64,000 nucleotides of DNA, taken from contig NZ_BAAAUV010000018.1 of assembly GCF_039534125.1 (NCBI RefSeq), forward strand, positions 91,403-155,402. The letters run 5' to 3'. The DNA comes from Actinocorallia longicatena (GTDB taxonomy: Bacteria; Actinomycetota; Actinomycetes; Streptosporangiales; Streptosporangiaceae). Below, piece by piece: positions 45,023 to 53,264 of the stretch (its first letter is position 1; each line of letters starts with the position of its first letter). The notes beneath the pieces were generated by a model, which was not told the DNA's origin, searched no databases, and saw nothing but the letters and a program-made list of their open reading frames with translations. The position numbers and the translations under genes are program-made.

Positions 45023-45649
45023 ATGCTGTTGCGCATTCGCGTCCGGCTGCCGGACCGTCCGGGGTCACTGGGCAGGGTCGCCCGCACGCTCGGTGCCGCC
45101 GGCGCCGATGTCATCCAGCTCGCGGTGCTGGAGAACGAATCGGGACGGGCCCTGGACGACTTCACCGTCTCCTGGCCGTCGGGGGTGTCGGCCGACCGGC
45201 TGATCGCCGGGCTCGACGCCGTACCGGGCGTCACGGTCGAGGGCCTGTGGCCGACGGTCGAGCCGCAGGGCGCCCACCCGGACGCCGCCCTCATCGGCCA
45301 GCTCGCGACGGCCCCCGGCGAGGGCCTGGCCGTCCTCGTCGACGCGCTTCCCGCGATCCTGTCCGCTGAGTGGGCAGGCCTGCTCCACCTGACGCCCGGC
45401 AAGCTCGTCCACACCAGCCCGGCGGGGGAGGGGGTCGAGCCGCCCGCCGTGGGCCCGGTCCGGCTGCGGGCCTTCGAGGCCCCGGACGGCACCCAGTGCG
45501 CGCTGGCCCCGCTGAAGGGCGTCGATCTGGCGATCCTGGTGGCGCGGTCCAACGCGCCCGAGTTCCACGCCTCGGAGATGACCCGGCTCGAGCAGCTGGT
45601 CTTCGCGGCCTCGGCGGTCCTCGGAGATCGTCTCACCCTCCTGGTCTGA
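45023..45649 (+). CDS. ACT-domain protein
   Basis: 208 residues from ATG 45023, behind a near-perfect AGGAGGTGG. The N-terminal ACT domain reads RIRVRLPDRPGSLGRVARTL, the usual beta-alpha opening with the ligand-binding Asp-Arg-Pro-Gly. The C-terminal region (about 90-205) is a separate alpha/beta domain of GAF-like character, with no catalytic motif. Probably an amino-acid sensing regulator. Divergent from the GrpE-kinase operon. Confidence 0.75.
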   Translation: MLLRIRVRLPDRPGSLGRVARTLGAAGADVIQLAVLENESGRALDDFTVSWPSGVSADRLIAGLDAVPGVTVEGLWPTVEPQGAHPDAALIGQLATAPGEGLAVLVDALPAILSAEWAGLLHLTPGKLVHTSPAGEGVEPPAVGPVRLRAFEAPDGTQCALAPLKGVDLAILVARSNAPEFHASEMTRLEQLVFAASAVLGDRLTLLV

Positions 45650-45673
45650 CGGGACCCGTCCGTACCGGCCACG

Positions 45674-45702
45674 ACGCCGCTCCGCATCGCGCGGGGCGGC
45701 GT
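45674..45702. terminator. Hairpin after ACT gene
   Basis: ACGCCGC...GCGGCGT stem (45674-45680/45696-45702) with an additional partly paired inner part, followed by TTCCCTT. Confidence 0.55.
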
Positions 45703-45721
45703 TTCCCTTGCCCGTGCTGTC

Positions 45722-45757
45722 CATAATATGAGACGCCATTCCCAAATTATGAGATGC
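45722..45757. repeat. Direct repeat upstream of methyltransferase gene
   Basis: CATAATATGAGACGC (45722-45736) and CAAATTATGAGATGC (45743-45757) agree at 12 of 15 positions and are 21 bp apart. The surroundings are unusually AT-rich. Possible activator site or iteron-like operator. Confidence 0.45.
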
Positions 45758-45775
45758 TGGGTTAAGGTTGTGATC

Positions 45776-46603
45776 ATGACGAACGCTGAGAAGTACACCC
45801 ATGGGCACCACGACTCGGTCCTGCGCTCGCACCGCTGGCGGACCGTGGAGAACTCGGCGGCCTACGCCGCCCGCTTCTTCGTGCCGGGACGCCAGGTGCT
45901 GGACGTCGGCTGCGGGCCCGGCACGATCAGCGCCGACATCGCCGCGCGGGTGGCGGGGGCGGACGAGAACGGGCGGCCGGGTCGGGTCGTGGCGATCGAC
46001 CTGGCCGAGGGCGTCCTGGAGGAGGCCCGCGCGCACGCAGCGGAGCAGGGGGTGGACAACATCACCTTCGAGGCCCGTGACGTCTACGACCTGCCCTATC
46101 CCGACGGCGCGTTCTGCGTGGTCCACGCCCACCAGACGCTGCAGCACGTCGCCGACCCCGTCCGGGCGCTGAAGGAGATGCGCCGGGTCTGCGCGCCGGG
46201 CGGCGTCGTGGTCGCCAGGGACGCCGACTACGCCGGGTTCACCTGGTACCCGCTGCTGCCCGAGCTGGACGAGTGGATGGACCTGTACCAGACCTGCGCC
46301 CGCGCCAACGGGGGCGAGCCCGACGCCGGCCGCCGCCTGCTGTCCTGGGCCAGGGCCGCGGGCTTCACCGACGTCACCCCCACCGCGTCGGTCTGGTGCC
46401 ACGCCACCGAGGACGAGCGCCGCTACTGGGGCGAGATGTGGCGCGACCGGGTCGTGGAGTCGCAGATGGCCGAGCAGGCCGTCCGGGACGGCCACGCCAC
46501 CGAGGACGATCTGCGCAGGCTGTCGGCGGCCTGGCAGCGCTGGAGCGACGACGGCGACGCCTGGTTCGCCATCCTGCACGGCGAGATCGTCTGCCGGGCG
46601 TGA
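45776..46603 (+). CDS. SAM-dependent methyltransferase
   Basis: 275 residues from ATG 45776 (AAGG upstream). Class I fold with motif I VLDVGCGPGTIS, VVAIDLAEG and YPDGAFCVVHAHQTLQHV (motif post II) and LKEMRRVCAPGG. The C-terminal 80 residues are extended (TWYPLLPELDEWM, WCHATEDERRYWG). Substrate unknown. The gene stands alone behind an AT-rich promoter with a direct repeat. Confidence 0.85.
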   Translation: MTNAEKYTHGHHDSVLRSHRWRTVENSAAYAARFFVPGRQVLDVGCGPGTISADIAARVAGADENGRPGRVVAIDLAEGVLEEARAHAAEQGVDNITFEARDVYDLPYPDGAFCVVHAHQTLQHVADPVRALKEMRRVCAPGGVVVARDADYAGFTWYPLLPELDEWMDLYQTCARANGGEPDAGRRLLSWARAAGFTDVTPTASVWCHATEDERRYWGEMWRDRVVESQMAEQAVRDGHATEDDLRRLSAAWQRWSDDGDAWFAILHGEIVCRA

Positions 46604-46637
46604 TCTTCCCCGGGCCGGTCGCGTGTAGTCCTTAGAT

Positions 46638-46652
46638 GGGTGGGAACCACCC
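46638..46652. promoter_or_regulatory. Palindrome upstream of ABC transporter operon
   Basis: GGGTGG-GAA-CCACCC, a perfect inverted repeat 34 bp before the ATPase start. Candidate repressor site. Confidence 0.4.
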
Positions 46653-46685
46653 GAAGTTCACCAGAGTCTCAGGGGTGTGATCGAG

Positions 46686-47630
46686 ATGAGACTGCAAGTC
46701 CGAGGGGTGTCCCGCAGTTACGGGGAGGTGCGCGCGCTCGACGGCCTCGACCTCGATGTCGGCGCGGGTGAGATCCACGGTTTCGTGGGCGGCAACGGGG
46801 CGGGCAAGACGACCGCGATGCGGATCGTCCTCGGGGTGCTGTCGGCCGACGCCGGTGAGGTCCGCTGGGGCGGCGTCCCCATCACCACCGAGGTCCAGCG
46901 CACCATCGGCTACATGCCGGAGGAGCGGGGCCTGTATCCCAAGATGAAGGTGGCCGAGCAGCTCGTCTACCTGGCGCGGATGCGGGGGCTGCCCCGCGAC
47001 CGCGCGGTCGCCTCGGTCGGCAAGTGGCTGGAGCGGCTCGGTGTCGAGGCCCGTGCCGGCGACGAGGTGCAGAAGCTCAGCCTGGGCAACCAGCAGCGGG
47101 TGCAGCTCGCGGCGGCCCTCGTGCACGATCCGGCGATCCTGGTGCTCGACGAGCCGTTCTCCGGCCTCGACCCCGTCGCCGTCGACGTGATGAGCGAGGT
47201 CCTGCGCGACAAGGCCGCCGAGGGCGTCCCGGTGCTGTTCTCCAGCCACCAGCTCGACCTCGTCGAGCGGCTGTGCGACCGGGTGGCGATCATCAAGGAC
47301 GGCACCGTCGTGGCGGCGGGCCCGGTCGACGACCTGCGCAGCGGCGGCGACGCCCGGCTCGTGGTCAGGGTGGACGGGGCCCCGGACGACTGGGCCTCGG
47401 GCGTCCCCGGCGTCCTCCACCAGGACGGCGAGGCCCTGACGCTCGCCCCGGAGGCCGACGACCAGGAGGTGCTGCGCGCCGCGCTCGCGGCCGGCCCGGT
47501 CCGCGAGTTCGCGTGGCGAAGGCCGAGCCTCACCGAGCTCTACCGGCACGTCGTCAGCGTGGAGGACGCGGAGAACGCGGAGAACGCGGAGAAGGCGGAA
47601 AACGCTGAGAACGCTGAGGAGGCGGCATGA
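46686..47630 (+). CDS. ABC transporter ATP-binding protein (NatA/EcsA-like)
   Basis: 314 residues from ATG 46686. All motifs are present: Walker A GGNGAGKTT, Q-loop in TIGYMPEERG, signature LSLGNQQ, Walker B LVLDEPFSGLDP and H-loop SSHQ. The C-terminal domain ends in a repetitive AEN-rich tail made by six 9-bp repeat units. The permease start overlaps the stop (ATGA), with the permease ribosome site provided by the last repeat unit. Most likely an exporter of drugs, Na+ or lipids. Confidence 0.9.
   Translation: MRLQVRGVSRSYGEVRALDGLDLDVGAGEIHGFVGGNGAGKTTAMRIVLGVLSADAGEVRWGGVPITTEVQRTIGYMPEERGLYPKMKVAEQLVYLARMRGLPRDRAVASVGKWLERLGVEARAGDEVQKLSLGNQQRVQLAAALVHDPAILVLDEPFSGLDPVAVDVMSEVLRDKAAEGVPVLFSSHQLDLVERLCDRVAIIKDGTVVAAGPVDDLRSGGDARLVVRVDGAPDDWASGVPGVLHQDGEALTLAPEADDQEVLRAALAAGPVREFAWRRPSLTELYRHVVSVEDAENAENAEKAENAENAEEAA
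47568..47621 (+). repeat. Six 9-bp tandem repeats at the end of the ATPase gene
   Basis: Units GCGGAGAAC (twice), GCGGAGAAG, GCGGAAAAC, GCTGAGAAC and GCTGAGGAG encode an AEN-type tail. Units 1 and 2 are identical, so the copy number may vary between strains. The last unit includes the GAGGAGG ribosome site of the permease gene. Confidence 0.9.
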
Positions 47631-48802
47631 GCGGCGGCATGCGGACGGTCCGGCTGATCGCGGGGCGGGAACTGTCCACTCGGGTGAAGTCCAAGGGCTA
47701 CGTGATCATGACGCTGGCGCTCGTCGTGCTGATCGGCGGCATCTCGGTGCTGTTCAAGCTCGTCGGCGGCGACGACCCGTCGAAGATCGGCGTGCTCGAC
47801 GGAGCGCTCTCCCAGCCGATCGCCGCCACGGCGCAGAGCCTCGGCGAGAAGATCGAGACCGTGACCGTCGGGTCTCAGGCCGAGGGGGAGAAGAAGGTCC
47901 GCGACGAGGACCTCGACGCGCTCGTCCTGTCCGGCCCGGTCCGGGTCGTCGTGAAGAAGGACCTCGGCGACGGGCTCAGGAACACGCTCACCGTGATGGT
48001 CCGGCAGGACGCGCTCAACGCCGAGCTGGCCAGGGCCGGAGCCGATCCGGCGGCCGTCGGGCGGGCGGTGGCCTCCACCTCGGTGGGCGTCACCTCGCTG
48101 GAGGGCGCCGACGACCTGAAGGACCAGCGCGTCGTGCTGGCGATGGTCGCGGCGTTCCTGCTCTACGGCGTGCTGTTCAGCGCGGGGATGATGGTCGCGC
48201 AGGGCGTCGTGGAGGAGAAGTCCAGCCGGATCGTCGAGATCCTGCTCAGCGCGGTGCGGCCCTGGCAGCTGATGGTCGGCAAGGTGGCGGGGATCGGCGC
48301 GGTCGGTTTCATCCAGATGCTCGCCGCGACCACGGCGGGGGTCGTGGCCGCCCTGGCGACCGGCGTGCTGGACATCCCCGGGGGCGAACTCGTCGGGACG
48401 GGCCTGTGGGGCCTGGTCTGGTTCGTCGTCGGGTTCGCGATGTTCGCGCTGCTGTTCGCCGCCACCGGCGCACTGGTCTCACGCCAGGAGGACCTCGGCG
48501 GCGTCATCATGCCGGTCTACATGCTGCTGCTGATCCCCTACATGCTCTCCTTCAGCCTCATCCCGGCCGACCCGGACGGGACCGCCGCGAAGATCCTCTC
48601 GCTGGTCCCGTTCTTCGCACCGGTGCTCATGCCGGTGCGCTCGGCCATGGGCGCCCCCGTCTGGTGGCAGTTCGCGGGTCTCGGCCTCACCCTGGTGACC
48701 ATCGCCGCCCTGGTCTGGCTGGCGGGCCGCATGTACGAGAACTCCGTCCTGCGCATGGGCTCCCGCATCAAGCTCACCGACGCCCTGAGGAGCGCGAAGT
48801 GA
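47627..48802 (+). CDS. ABC transporter permease (NatB/ABC-2 type)
   Basis: 391 residues. One membrane segment near the N-terminus (GYVIMTLALVVLIGGISVLF), then an extracytoplasmic domain of about 130 residues, then five segments near the C-terminus with the ABC-2 signature EEKSSRIVEILLSAVRPWQLMVGK. Translationally coupled to the ATPase and, through GTGA, to the following SDR gene. Confidence 0.88.
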   Translation: MSGGMRTVRLIAGRELSTRVKSKGYVIMTLALVVLIGGISVLFKLVGGDDPSKIGVLDGALSQPIAATAQSLGEKIETVTVGSQAEGEKKVRDEDLDALVLSGPVRVVVKKDLGDGLRNTLTVMVRQDALNAELARAGADPAAVGRAVASTSVGVTSLEGADDLKDQRVVLAMVAAFLLYGVLFSAGMMVAQGVVEEKSSRIVEILLSAVRPWQLMVGKVAGIGAVGFIQMLAATTAGVVAALATGVLDIPGGELVGTGLWGLVWFVVGFAMFALLFAATGALVSRQEDLGGVIMPVYMLLLIPYMLSFSLIPADPDGTAAKILSLVPFFAPVLMPVRSAMGAPVWWQFAGLGLTLVTIAALVWLAGRMYENSVLRMGSRIKLTDALRSAK

Positions 48803-49527
48803 GCGCTCCCGGAGGCCGGGCGGCCGTGGTGACGGGCGGTTCGCGGGGCATCGGCCGCGCGATCGTCGAGCGGCTCGCCCGCGACGGAGCGGACGTCGTG
48901 TTCAGCTACGCCGGGAACAAGGGCGCGGCCGCCGAGGTGGCCGAGGCCACCGGGGCCTTCGCCGTCCAGGCCGATCTCACCGACCCCGGGGCCGCCGAAC
49001 GCCTGCTGGAGACCGCGCTGGAGCGGCAGGGCGCCCTCGACGTCCTGGTGGCCAGCGCCGCGGTCGGCTTCGAGCCCGCCGCGATCGCCGACACCTCGCT
49101 GGAGGAGTTCGACCGGGTCATGGCGGGCAACGCCAGGTCGGCCTTCGCCGCGCTCCGCTTCGCCGCCCGCACCATGCGCGACGGCGGGCGGATCGTGCTC
49201 CTGTCGACGGTCAACACCGTCAGGCCCGGCCCCGGCATCGCCCCCTACGCCGCCAGCAAGGGCGCGATCGAGCAGCTCGCCGCGATCGCCGCGCTGGAAC
49301 TCGGCGAGCGCGGCATCACCGTCAACTGCGTCTCGCCGGGCGCGACCGACACCGATCTGCTGCGCTCCACGAACCCGCCCGAGGCACTGGAACAGATCTC
49401 GCGGATCACCGCGCTCCGGCGCCTCGGCACCCCCTCCGACATCGCGGACGTCGTGGCGCTGCTGGTGAGCCCGGACGGCCGCTGGATCACCGGCCAGAAC
49501 ATCCGCGCGACCGGCGGCCTGGTCTAG
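48799..49527 (+). CDS. SDR oxidoreductase (3-oxoacyl-ACP reductase-like)
   Basis: 242 residues from GTG 48799 (AGGAG seven bases upstream), overlapping the permease stop. Cofactor motif VVTGGSRGIGRAI, catalytic Ser in LLSTVN and YAASK, and WITGQNIRATGG at the end. FabG-like, presumably NADP(H)-dependent. Its stop codon lies within the left arm of a 57-bp palindrome. Confidence 0.85.
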   Translation: MSAPGGRAAVVTGGSRGIGRAIVERLARDGADVVFSYAGNKGAAAEVAEATGAFAVQADLTDPGAAERLLETALERQGALDVLVASAAVGFEPAAIADTSLEEFDRVMAGNARSAFAALRFAARTMRDGGRIVLLSTVNTVRPGPGIAPYAASKGAIEQLAAIAALELGERGITVNCVSPGATDTDLLRSTNPPEALEQISRITALRRLGTPSDIADVVALLVSPDGRWITGQNIRATGGLV

Positions 49528-49580
49528 GCCGTGTCTTACGGATCTTCGGTCCTGGACAAGATCCGTAAGACACGGCCTAG
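49524..49580. repeat. Perfect 23-bp inverted repeat, CTAG-flanked (MITE-like or terminator)
   Basis: Arms 49524-49546 and 49558-49580 are exact reverse complements, with an 11-base spacer. Each outer end is CTAG, and each arm carries the TAG stop codon of one of the two converging genes. Without a following T-run it is an unusual terminator. The CTAG ends with GCCGTGTC... are reminiscent of IS ends with a CTAG target duplication, which would make it a minimal MITE. Confidence 0.7.
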
Positions 49581-50350
49581 CCGGGCTTGCGGTTGGCCAG
49601 GGCCGTGGTGGTGGCGAAGGCGACCGGGCCGGTGCGGTCGTGGAGGGTGCAGGAGCCCGCGGCGATGCCGTCGGCCGAGATGTGGCCGCCGGCCTCGATG
49701 CCGATGTACTCGCCCTCGGGCAGGCGGCCCAGGGTGATCGTGTAGTCGGCGTTGATGTAGTTCAGGCCGGTCGTGCTCCAGTGCGCGGTCGGGCTGGCCA
49801 GGTCGGCGGCGAGCGCCAGGCGCACCAGCGGGCTGAGCGGCTCGTCGCCGATCAGGGGGTGGGTCTCGCGCAGCCAGGCGCGGCGCCGGTGCGGAAGATC
49901 CCAGTCGTCGCCGGCGCCGATCCGCCACAGGTCGAAGGTGGGGACGCTGCCGCCGCTGCGCCGGGTGGGCGGGCCGCAGTCCTCGGGCTGTGGGACGTTC
50001 CAACGCTCCGCCGGCCAGACCTCGCCGGGCGGGTGGCCGCCGTGCTTGAGCAGGACCAGGCTGGCGCGGGCGATCAGCCCGTCGGGCCCGGTGACGGCGG
50101 CGTCGACGACCCGGATGCGGCGGCCGTCCCTGATCCGGTCGGTGGTGACCTTGAGCGGGGCGAGCCTGGCGTTGCGGAAGAGATCGACGGTCAGCCGGGA
50201 CGGCCGCAGCCCCTCCAGTGAGTGGCCGCGTTCGATGGCCTCGGCCATGAGCCCGCCGAGCAGCCGTCCGTGCAGCATGTCGGGGGCCCAGGGGCCGTGC
50301 GCCATCTCGGTGGGGACCAGGGCGTCGCCGTCCCGGAGGAAGAACGTCAT
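49577..50350 (-). CDS. Thioesterase-family protein (double hotdog)
   Basis: 257 residues from ATG 50350; GTG 50356 is two codons longer. It shows the double-hotdog arrangement of actinobacterial acyl-CoA thioesterases: HGPWAPDMLHGRLLGGLMAEAI early, and the second half with SPTAHWSTTGLNYINADYTITLGR. Presumably releases CoA from an acyl-CoA. Lies 7 bp downstream of the secreted hypothetical gene. Confidence 0.7.
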   Translation of the reverse strand: MTFFLRDGDALVPTEMAHGPWAPDMLHGRLLGGLMAEAIERGHSLEGLRPSRLTVDLFRNARLAPLKVTTDRIRDGRRIRVVDAAVTGPDGLIARASLVLLKHGGHPPGEVWPAERWNVPQPEDCGPPTRRSGGSVPTFDLWRIGAGDDWDLPHRRRAWLRETHPLIGDEPLSPLVRLALAADLASPTAHWSTTGLNYINADYTITLGRLPEGEYIGIEAGGHISADGIAAGSCTLHDRTGPVAFATTTALANRKPG

Positions 50351-50357
50351 CCGCACA

Positions 50358-51119
50358 TCATGCCGACGGACGGGTGCAGAGCGACTCGGGGGTCCCCGGA
50401 TGGAGGAAACCGTCCTTGGTCTCGCAGGTCGCGCCGTGGACGACCCCCTTCCACTGGCCGGTCCACACCTCGACCTTCGCGCCCTTGCCGCCGCCCTTGG
50501 TCACGAACATCTCGCCCTGGCGTTCCTCGATGACCTCGCCGGTGCTCAGCGGGTAGACGAACTCGAAGTCGATCTTCAGCAGGATGCCCTGGTAGGGCTT
50601 GCCGTCGCTGCCGGTGACGGTGTCGGCCTTCGGCTCCGCGCGTCCCCTGACCCGGATGGGCTCGGACTTCTGCGAGGTGCCGGGGACGAACGCGGTGACC
50701 TCGTCGCGGGTGGTGGTCGCCGCCGCGTCCGACGACAGGCCCTTGCGGAACTGGTCGCGCTGGTGCGCCGACAGCAGCCGCGCGTAGGGCTCGGTCTCGC
50801 CCTCGTACAGCACGCCGGGGTCGAGATGGGCGACCGTCAGGAGCTTCTTGGCCAGCTCGTAGCCCTGGGCCACCTCCTCGGCCGTCAGCCCCGTGACGGC
50901 CTCGGAATCCGGCATCTTGATGCCTTCGGGGCCCTCCGCGTAGGGGCCGAGCGCGGCGAGCGCGGTCGGGGTGGTGAGGGGGAGCAGCCGGTGGGCGGGC
51001 GGCGGTTCCTTCGCATCGTCCGCCGGGACCAGGCTGACCAGCCCGAGCCCCTGGGCGATGAGCACGAAGGCGGCGGCCACGGCGACGGCCACTCCGATGA
51101 CGCGGGGGAGAGTCCTCAT
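50358..51119 (-). CDS. Membrane-anchored or secreted hypothetical protein
   Basis: 253 residues from ATG 51119. An N-terminal hydrophobic segment (RVIGVAVAVAAAFVLIAQGLG) serves as anchor or uncleaved signal. The rest is extracytoplasmic with two Cys near the end (HGATCETKDG, ESLCTR) and no recognised domain. It probably shares a transcript with the thioesterase gene. Confidence 0.6.
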   Translation of the reverse strand: MRTLPRVIGVAVAVAAAFVLIAQGLGLVSLVPADDAKEPPPAHRLLPLTTPTALAALGPYAEGPEGIKMPDSEAVTGLTAEEVAQGYELAKKLLTVAHLDPGVLYEGETEPYARLLSAHQRDQFRKGLSSDAAATTTRDEVTAFVPGTSQKSEPIRVRGRAEPKADTVTGSDGKPYQGILLKIDFEFVYPLSTGEVIEERQGEMFVTKGGGKGAKVEVWTGQWKGVVHGATCETKDGFLHPGTPESLCTRPSA

Positions 51120-51352
51120 ATGTTCCGAACCTAGATCGCGACGGGACGGGACAGAGATGGTTGTACCCCGACAGAGGCGTCCGAAAAGGACTCGGGGAAA
51201 GGACAAGGCCCCCGGTTGGCGACCGCGCCGCCGCGCCCCCGGGGGCCATTGGTGAACGACCGTAGGGGGTCGAGGCGTGCGGACGGTTTCCTCTTGGTGA
51301 ACTGCGCGTTACACCGCTGGATCCCGTTGCGAGCACTACTGTTAGGGTGTTG

Positions 51353-51366
51353 CCCAAGCGCTTGTT
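51353..51366. promoter_or_regulatory. KstR2-like operator upstream of acyl-CoA dehydrogenase
   Basis: CCCAAGCGCTTGTT matches AnCAAGnnCTTGnT except at the first base. It lies 29 bp before the acyl-CoA dehydrogenase start; a second imperfect palindrome (AGCGTTCGCT, 51371-51380) follows. Confidence 0.55.
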
Positions 51367-51394
51367 AGGGAGCGTTCGCTAGGGAGGCTGGAAC

Positions 51395-52510
51395 GTGGAG
51401 CTCGCCGTCACCGAGGAACAGGCGGAGCTGCGCGCCGCCCTGCGCCGCTTCTTCACCGACAAGGCGCCCAGCGCCACGGTCAGGAAGCTGATGGAGACGG
51501 AGGCGGGCTACGACACCGCGGTGTGGGCGCAGATGGGCGAGCAGCTCGGGCTCCAGGGACTCGCGATCCCCGAGGAGCACGGGGGAGCGGGCTTCGGCTT
51601 CGCCGAGCTGGCCGTCGTGTTCGAGGAGATGGGCAGGACCCTGTTCCCCTCGCCGTTCCTCGCCTCGGCCGTGCTCGCGCCGCAGGCCCTGCTGGCCTCC
51701 ACCGACGCGTCCGCCTGCGCTGACCTGCTGCCGGGGATCGCGGACGGGTCGACCGTCGCGACCGTCGCGTTCTGCGAGCGGGACGGCCGCTGGGACGGCT
51801 CCGACATCCAGGCGGCCGCGCGTCCCTCGGGGGAGGACTGGATCCTCGACGGGGTGAAGCACTACGTCCTGGACGGCCATGTCGCCGATCTCGTCCTCGT
51901 CTTCGCGCGCACCGAACTCGGCCTCTCGCTGTTCGCCGTCGACGGCACGGCGCCCGGCGTCGCCCGCACCCCGCTCCCGACCCTCGACCAGACCCGCAGG
52001 CTGGCCCGCGTCACCCTCGAAGGGGCCCCCGGCCGCCTCGTCGGCTCCGAGGGGACCGGCCTGGCGGTCCTGCGCCGGGTGGTCGACCTTGCCTCCGTCG
52101 TCCTGGCCGCCGAGGCGCTGGGCGGGGCCCAGCGCTGCCTCGACCTCTCGGTGGAGTACGCGAAGGTGCGCCGGCAGTTCGGCAGGCCCATCGGCTCGTT
52201 CCAGGCGATCAAGCACAAGTGCGCGGACCTGCTGACCCTCGTCGAGTCCTCCCGCTCCGCCGCCATGTACGCCGCGCGCGTCGCCGACCAGGAGCCCGAG
52301 GCCCTCGCGAGCGCCGCCTCCCTGGCCAAGTCCTACTGCGCCGACGCCTTCTTCACCGCGGCGGGCGAGGCCATCCAGATCCACGGCGGCATCGGCTTCA
52401 CCTGGGAGCACGACGCGCACCTGTTCTTCAAGCGCGCCAAGTCCTCCCAGCTCCTGTTCGGCACCCCCGCCCTGCACCGGGACCGTCTGGCGGCGTCCCT
52501 GGGAATCTAG
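51395..52510 (+). CDS. Acyl-CoA dehydrogenase
   Basis: 371 residues from GTG 51395, with AGGGAGG eight bases upstream. N-terminal helical domain (LAVTEEQAELRAALRRFF), middle beta domain and C-terminal helical domain with YAKVRRQFGRPIGSFQAIKHKCAD and IQIHGGIGFTWEHDAHLFFKR. The usual catalytic Glu position near the C-terminus reads WEHD, as in FadE-type heteromeric enzymes of steroid catabolism. That fits the KstR2-like operator in front. Confidence 0.88.
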   Translation: MELAVTEEQAELRAALRRFFTDKAPSATVRKLMETEAGYDTAVWAQMGEQLGLQGLAIPEEHGGAGFGFAELAVVFEEMGRTLFPSPFLASAVLAPQALLASTDASACADLLPGIADGSTVATVAFCERDGRWDGSDIQAAARPSGEDWILDGVKHYVLDGHVADLVLVFARTELGLSLFAVDGTAPGVARTPLPTLDQTRRLARVTLEGAPGRLVGSEGTGLAVLRRVVDLASVVLAAEALGGAQRCLDLSVEYAKVRRQFGRPIGSFQAIKHKCADLLTLVESSRSAAMYAARVADQEPEALASAASLAKSYCADAFFTAAGEAIQIHGGIGFTWEHDAHLFFKRAKSSQLLFGTPALHRDRLAASLGI

Positions 52511-52514
52511 GGTT

Positions 52515-53255
52515 TCAGCGGCCGAGTGCGGTGTCGACGGCCTCGGCCACCGGGCCGCGGTGGACCGGGCCGTGGCCGGGCAGCAGGATGTCCGCGGGCA
52601 GGGGGCGGAGCAGGCCGAGGGCGGTGCCTGCCGCCTCGCGGTCGTGGTCGAAGAACGGGGTGATCCGCTGGGGCCCGTCGATCCGTGACGTCCAGTGGCC
52701 CGTGACGAGGGCGTCGCCGGTGATCAGCACGCCCGTGTCCGGCAGGTGGTAGCAGGTGTGGCCCGAGGTGTGTCCCGGCGTGACGACGGGGACCGGGCGG
52801 CCGGGCAGGTCGAGCGGGCCGGTCCCGGTGATCGCCTCGGCGGCGGGCACGGACACCTTCTTCAGCGCGCCCGCCCGGATGATGTGCAGCGCCCACGGCA
52901 GCACCCCGGGCCGCCACAGGTTCGCCGCGACGTCCCGGGGCGTCGCCTGCTCCAGGAACTCGCGGCGGGCGTGCCGCGCCTCGCGCTCGGAGGTGAGCAC
53001 CCGGGCCCCGGGGGCGGACGCCAGCAGGGCGGGCAGCCCGCCGATGTGGTCGACGTGCGCGTGGGTGACCAGGACGGCCAGGAGCTGCTCCGGCCGCCGC
53101 CCGATCCGGTCCAGCGACGCGGCGACCAGCGGGGCGTCGGCCGGATAGCCCGCGTCCACGAGGGTCACGGAGTCCCCCTCGGTCAGCAGCGTCCAGTTGA
53201 CGCCCTTGGTCTCGGCGAAGTGGACGCCGTCGGCGACCTGGGTGATCCGCAGCAT
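52515..53255 (-). CDS. MBL-fold metallo-hydrolase
   Basis: 246 residues. Metallo-beta-lactamase fold with the HAHVDH motif, later His in PGHTSGH, Asp in ITGDALV and His in LPGHGPV, so both metals should be bound. It converges with the acyl-CoA dehydrogenase (4 bp apart) and follows the metallophosphoesterase gene on the same strand (9 bp). Substrate unknown. Confidence 0.85.
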   Translation of the reverse strand: MLRITQVADGVHFAETKGVNWTLLTEGDSVTLVDAGYPADAPLVAASLDRIGRRPEQLLAVLVTHAHVDHIGGLPALLASAPGARVLTSEREARHARREFLEQATPRDVAANLWRPGVLPWALHIIRAGALKKVSVPAAEAITGTGPLDLPGRPVPVVTPGHTSGHTCYHLPDTGVLITGDALVTGHWTSRIDGPQRITPFFDHDREAAGTALGLLRPLPADILLPGHGPVHRGPVAEAVDTALGR

Positions 53256-53264
53256 CTCCGCAAC

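Noticed and set aside
47568..47621. Repeat array as CRISPR
   Set aside because: Nine-base units in frame without spacers; plainly a coding tandem repeat.
51207..51247. GC-rich 9-bp-arm hairpin as a terminator
   Set aside because: It lies between divergent genes, where neither transcript ends, and the loop is 23 bases.
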